Positions 59,971-64,000 of a DNA stretch of 64,000 bases are shown one piece after another. The position numbers and the translations under genes were made by a program. The notes under the pieces were generated by a model. That model worked only from the letters and a program-made list of their open reading frames with translations. It ran no database searches and had not been told where the DNA came from. Source of the stretch: Paraphaeosphaeria minitans (taxonomy: Eukaryota; Ascomycota; Dothideomycetes; Pleosporales; Didymosphaeriaceae). The DNA lies in assembly GCA_015832175.1 (NCBI GenBank), contig WJXW01000003.1:2356001-2420000 (forward strand). Direction: 5' to 3'. Position 1 is the first letter of the stretch. Each line of letters starts with the position of its first letter.

Positions 59971-60268
59971 GCCAGGACGCGTCGTGTGGGCGGCGGATGC
60001 CAGACTTGTCGCACTGATTCGAGCGGACGGCGCCAGCAGAAGCGCACGACGGCGCGCAGGTTTTGCAAACAGCACGGCTGGCGAGCATGGAACAGGGCTG
60101 CATGGTTGGAGCGGCCCCCCTGAGGTGTGGGAGGGGTGGGAGGTGTGGGCATGTTAGTCTGGGTGTTGGTCTAGCTCGCCGTGCTGCGACAGGCGGAGTG
60201 CGGCCAGCTGCTGTTGCTTCCTTCACGCCCGCTTACCTTTGGGGCTCTTGGTGGCAGTCGAACCGAGT

Positions 60269-60312
60269 CACGCAGCACGCAGCACGCAGCACGCAGCACG
60301 CAGCACGCAGCG
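60269..60312 (+). repeat. (CACGCAG)n repeat
   Basis: About six heptamer units in tandem. Confidence 0.85.
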
Positions 60313-60334
60313 GAGCTCCCAGACGGACGCTCAC

Positions 60335-60380
60335 GTCAGTGGTCAGTGGCCAGTGGTCAGGGGTCAGTGGTCAGTGGCCC
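60335..60380 (+). repeat. (GTCAGTG)n repeat
   Basis: Tandem GGTCAGTGGCCAGT-like units with small changes. Confidence 0.8.
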
Positions 60381-60577
60381 GCGTCGCACACCAACTGGCA
60401 GCAGGAAATGACGGCCTGTGCAGCCCTACTTGCCATGCGGCCATGGGTACCCGCCGCCCAGGGAACGGGATGCAGCTGGTCGGACTCGGAGGCGTCGCGC
60501 GTCCTCACCTCGAGTGGGATGCGCGTGCGCAACGGGGCGAGCGGAGACGGGAGTCAGTAGATATTGGCAGAATCGAT

Positions 60578-60710
60578 GAGGCAGCCAGGCAGCCAGGCAG
60601 CCAGGCAGACGAGCAGGCAGCGTGCGAGGTAGGGCAGAAGGATGGCGGCCGGGCAGCAGGGCAGCAGGGCAGCAGGGCAGCAGGGCGGCAGGGCGGCAGG
60701 GAGGGAGCGG
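60578..60710 (+). repeat. Two short arrays: (GGCAGCCA)n and (GGGCAGCA)n
   Basis: Four units of CAGCCAGG at about 60580-60610, then about seven units of GGGCAGCA/GGGCGGCA at about 60650-60710. Confidence 0.8.
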
Positions 60711-60959
60711 GCGGCGGGTGTGGGCCCTGGGCGGTGCGGGTGCGGTGCGCACACACTTCAGAGGGAACGGGTGAGGGGTGGAGCAGCAACGTGGAAAGCG
60801 GGCATGGTGCGCGGCGGCGGCGAATGGTCCCAGCAGTAGTAGCAGTAGTAGACATGGTGGTGGTGGTAGTGGTGGCCGGCGAGCCCGCAGGCCGAGGGGC
60901 AGCAGCAAAGAAGTGCTCATCCGCTGACGTCCGCTGTCGACGTGTGGCGGGTGGGCCGT

Positions 60960-61255
60960 GGGCGGTGGGTGCTGGCGGGGTGCTGGGTGCTGGGTGCTGG
61001 GTGCTGGGTGCTGGACGGTGGGTGCTGGCTGCTGGCTGCTGGCTGCTGGCTGCTGGGCGGTGGGTGCTGGCGGGGTGCTGGCTGCTGGGCGGTGGCTGCT
61101 GGCTGCTGGCTGCTGGGCGGTGGCTGCTGGCTGCTGGCTGCTGGACGGTGGGTGCTGGCTGCTGGCTGCCGGCTGCTGGGCGGTGGGTGCTGGCGGGGTG
61201 CTGGCTGCTGGCTGCTGGCTGCTGGCTGCTGGCTGCTGGCTGCTGGCTGCTCTGG
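60960..61255 (+). repeat. GCTGCTGG minisatellite, about 300 bases
   Basis: Composed of GCTGCTGG, GGTGCTGG and GGCGGTGG units with higher-order periods (for example the block GGCGGTGGGTGCTGGC recurs). Each unit is close to the recombination-associated GCTGGTGG core. The repeat makes long spurious frames on both strands. Confidence 0.9.
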
Positions 61256-61458
61256 CGGTGGGCTGCTGGCGTAGGCGTTTTGGTGCAGCGAGGCTAGGCA
61301 GATCGTGCAGGCCTCTCGCGTGCATGCATGTTGCAAGGGGCGGCGGCGACTCCCGCATCAAAAGTGTCTTCCCGGACAGCTTGGCTCGCTCGGCCCGCAC
61401 AAGACGCCATTCGAACGCCATTCGAGCTGTGGAGTGTTGGCTGGTGGACTGACGGGCT

Positions 61459-61513
61459 GGCGGAGTGCTGGCTGCTGGCTGCTGGCTGCTGGCTGCTGGC
61501 TGCTGGCTGCTGG
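61459..61513 (+). repeat. Second GCTGCTGG array
   Basis: Seven clean units of CTGCTGG-type after a 200-base spacer from the larger array. Confidence 0.9.
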
Positions 61514-61731
61514 TTGTGCCCATGCCGCACCCCAGCCCGAAGCAGAGCGCTGCAGCCGCTGCGACGCTGCACACAGGCTCCTCGTGCCGACCCACGTTTT
61601 GCTGCCCGCGGCTGTTTTGTCGTGCTGCGGCTGTTCGTCGTGCTGCATCTGCCCTGTGTCCCTCCACCGTCCAGCCTGCCGCCCTCGCTCCCTCGCTCGC
61701 CGCTCGCTGCACCTCTCCACAGTAAATCTAG

Positions 61732-61890
61732 TCACCCTCACCCTCGCCTTCGCCTTCGCCCTCACCCTCACCCTCACCCTGCCTTGCCCTCCTGCCCTGC
61801 CCTGCCCTGCCCTGCCCTGCCCTTGCGCGCTAGAGCACGGCTGGCTCGCTCCCTCCCTCCCTCCCTCCCTCCCTCCCTCCCTCCCTGCCT
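61732..61890 (+). repeat. C-rich arrays: (CACCCT)n, (CCTGC)n, (CTCC)n
   Basis: Three successive simple repeats: CACCCTCGCC/CACCCT units (about 61735-61780), CCCTGC pentamers (about 61790-61822), and about ten CTCC/CCCT units (about 61848-61887). Confidence 0.88.
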
Positions 61891-62118
61891 CTGCCCAGCG
61901 CGGCCCCAGCAGAGCAGCCACAAATCCCAGTCCGTGCACCGCTTTGGGAGTTCGGGCGCGGAATAGGTGGTCTAGTGGTCTAATAGCAAAGTAATCGCCC
62001 TCCCGCCGCAACCCTCTCCTCCCTTTCGTTTCCAATCCTCTGGGTCTCCCATCCGCGCCTCTTTCTCCACGCCCAATCTTTCTCCACGCGCCTTCGAGAA
62101 GCTTCAGACTGAGAGCGC

Positions 62119-62180
62119 CGCACCGCACCGCACCGCACCGCACCGCACCGCACCGCACCGCATCGCACTGCACTGCACTG
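62119..62180 (+). repeat. (CACCG)n repeat
   Basis: About nine perfect CACCG pentamers decaying into CATCG/CACTG units. Confidence 0.9.
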
Positions 62181-62219
62181 TACCGCATCTGCTGTCCTTC
62201 GACGCCCCCCCCCCAAGCA

Positions 62220-62375
62220 TCGCATCGCATCCCATCCCATATCATCCCATACCATATACCATCCCATCCTATCTCATCCTATCCCTTGGCCTGCCTGCCT
62301 GCCGCAACCCTCGCCTCTGCACCGCACCGCACCGCCCTGCACCGCCCTGCCTGCCTGCCTGCCTGCCTGCTTTTC
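62220..62375 (+). repeat. (CATCC)n-like and (CTGC)n-like arrays
   Basis: CATCCCATCC/CCATAT units at about 62220-62285, then CCTGCCTGC tetramers and CACCGC units to about 62371. These lie within about 200-350 bases of the downstream start codon, so they may be part of its promoter or 5' leader. Confidence 0.85.
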
Positions 62376-62573
62376 TGACTTGCAGCCGTCGTCGCGGCCC
62401 GCTACAACCTGTACGACCGCGTCCTCCGCGCCAGACAATCTCCCGCACCACCATCACACCTTCCCAACCAACGATACCCCAAGCTCGCCTCCCCTGGTTC
62501 ATGGTCTGCGTGACGGCCACCACCCCGCAAGGCTACCTTTAAAACCACCACCGCCCTCTCCGCCGCCGTCGCC

Positions 62574-63919
62574 ATGTTCCCTCACCAGGGTGGCCAAGGT
62601 CAACTCCCCACGCACTGGCAGCCCCCGACCTCGCAGCAGCCTGCCCACGGCTCCTACCCTCCGCCTCCTCATGTAAGTCGAGAGTCATGTGCCCACCACC
62701 TGACCCTAACACCCACCCCTCCGAACCTTCATCTACTGACCGCCCCCGCCAACAGATGAATGCACCTCTGCCCCCTCCCCCAGCACAGGCACCACGAGAT
62801 CCTCGCCCGGACATGGCGGCGCACCACCACCAGCCTCAGCAACCCTACCGTCTTCCAGGGCCAGGGGAATGGAACCAGGCTCCCCCTCCGCCCGACCCAT
62901 ACCGGGCGCAACCGCCTCCGCCAGGCTACATGAACCAGCATCACCAGCCGCCGGCTCCGCGCCAGCGAACTGCCATTGCCTGCCGCTACTGCAGAAGACG
63001 CAAGGTAACTTTTGCAAATGCTCCATGCCAACCATGTTCTCACCCAGTCTAGATCCGCTGCTCGGGATTCGAAGCCACCGACGACGGCCGCTGCTCCAAC
63101 TGCATGCGCTTCAACCAGGACTGTATCTTCACCCCTGTGTCGGCCCAGACACAGGCTTTCGTGCCTGCCCATACCGTTTGGCGCGGTGTGGGACAGCCTC
63201 CGCCCATGTACGGTGCGTACGGGCAACCACTGCCGCCCTCGCAGCACGGCGAGACATATGCCCAGCCGCCACGCCAGCAGCAAAGTGCCCCGCCGCCACC
63301 GTCCAACTATCTGCCCAGTCCCACAGCTCCCCCCTCAGGTCCGTACCAAGCTCATTCTGCGTATGGTCCCCCTGCCCCACACGATGACGCGAGCCGTGAT
63401 GCGCTGAATGGCAGAAAGAGGCTCAACCCTGAGCCTCATACGCCAACCTTGCCTCCCCCGAGGCCGGGTTCAGCTGCTTCACAGCCCGCTCATCGCGGCG
63501 CTGGGCCGGACTATCCCTATCCAGAACCTCCTAACGCCGCGTCTCCAGCGACCTCGTCTGCCTCTTATTCCAGCGCTCCGCCTCAGCATGGTCAGCAGCC
63601 GTATTACGCACCTCAACAACCTCCCCGGCGCACATCTCCACCCGGCGCATATCCTTATGAAGCAGGCCGCGCATCCTCTTCGCCGCACGCGTCCCAGGCT
63701 CCCACGACTCCGGGCGGCTCCACCTACTATCCCCCTCCGCAAACAAACGGCAACCTGCAGCCGCCACCTCCTCGGAGTGACGGCACCACCCCTCCGCCCA
63801 ACTCGCAGCCCGCCAACCGGCCCGGCATGCGCATCAACGATCTTGTCAGCGACAGCGGAAACGGACGCAGCTCGACCGACTCGAACATGCTGAACATGCT
63901 CAACCGCCGCCCCATGTAG
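62574..63919 (+). CDS. Zn(II)2Cys6 transcription factor
   Basis: Three exons: 62574-62672, 62756-63004, 63053-63919 (introns 83 and 48 bases), 404 residues. The binuclear zinc cluster lies at residues 109-140 with Cys109, 112, 119, 130, 133 and 140 (spacing 2-6-10-2-6), split by the second intron right after CRYCRRRK. This is the standard fungal GAL4-type DNA-binding domain, acting in the nucleus. The N-terminus and everything after residue 145 are rich in Pro, Gln, Ser, Ala and Tyr; there is no recognisable middle-homology regulatory domain, so it belongs to the shorter class of such proteins. The C-terminus MLNMLNRRPM may be a short conserved end. The target genes cannot be told. The start ATG follows an AC/CT-rich leader with GCC in front. 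Confidence 0.93.
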
Positions 63920-64000
63920 TCGGTCTAACCAGCATCGAATACGGCTCCGGAACTGGCTTCTGTGCGAGCCGATTCTGCCAGCATAGCGTCTTTCTTTCGA
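63920..64000. other. 3' flank of the transcription factor gene
   Basis: 81 bases up to the window end, too short to hold more than a 3' UTR. Confidence 0.5.

Noticed and set aside
60239..61712. Long open frames on both strands (352 and 428 codons)
   Set aside because: They run through the GCTGCTGG and other arrays; repeats without stops create frames in several phases at once, and the translations are low-complexity with no domain.
61966..62030. A-box-like GGTGGTCTAGTGG suggesting another tRNA
   Set aside because: No B box, no acceptor or anticodon stem could be drawn downstream.

Overview
The window comes from a filamentous ascomycete (Pezizomycotina; a Dothideomycetes-type genome is the best guess). 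The evidence is short GT-AG introns of 46-110 bases in nearly every gene, a fungal Zn(II)2Cys6 regulator, fungal Vti1, eIF1A and TYW3 orthologues, and a large block with the signature of repeat-induced point mutation (RIP: CpA/TpG turned into TpA, reading frames broken by TAA/TAG).

Region 1 (1 to about 41,340) is an AT-rich, RIP-destroyed nest of LTR retrotransposons with no intact host gene. Four families can be followed: a Ty1/copia family with 195-base LTRs (complete copy 11516-18768, split copy 1-2078 plus 18769-20985); a second Ty1/copia family with 238-base LTRs (complete copy 3815-11008, target duplication CTATA; 3' fragment 23688-25379); gag-only deletion derivatives of that second family with 312-base LTRs (complete copy 34594-37716, target duplication GATAA; fragments 25513-26167 and 39514-40465); and Ty3/gypsy elements with a chromodomain (copies at 2079-3814 plus 11009-11515, 26168-29780, and 29781-34593 plus 37717-39513). 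The gypsy copies carry an extra antisense reading frame between pol and the 3' LTR. A further gypsy fragment lies at 20986-23687.

Region 2 (41,340 to 56,470) is GC-balanced and gene-dense: a relict fragment, a tRNA-Gly gene split by a 51-base GT...AG insertion, a dienelactone-hydrolase-like protein (-), the SNARE Vti1 (-), a FAD amine-oxidase-like protein (+), eIF1A (-), an unknown protein (+), a SAM methyltransferase with a His-rich loop (-), the wybutosine enzyme TYW3 (-), and a DUF2461 protein (+) whose last three introns are far longer than any other intron here. No operon-like or cluster logic is visible; these look like ordinary housekeeping neighbours.

Region 3 (56,471 to 62,573) is about 6.1 kb without a convincing gene. 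It is GC-rich and packed with micro- and minisatellites. It leads into a Zn(II)2Cys6 transcription factor gene (62574-63919, +) whose stop codon lies 81 bases before the window ends.

The observations most worth following are the tRNA-Gly gene interrupted exactly at the T-loop/T-stem boundary by a spliceosomal-intron-like sequence, the non-autonomous copia subfamily defined by one shared deletion plus one LTR duplication, and the antisense Cys-motif/coiled-coil frame of the gypsy elements.
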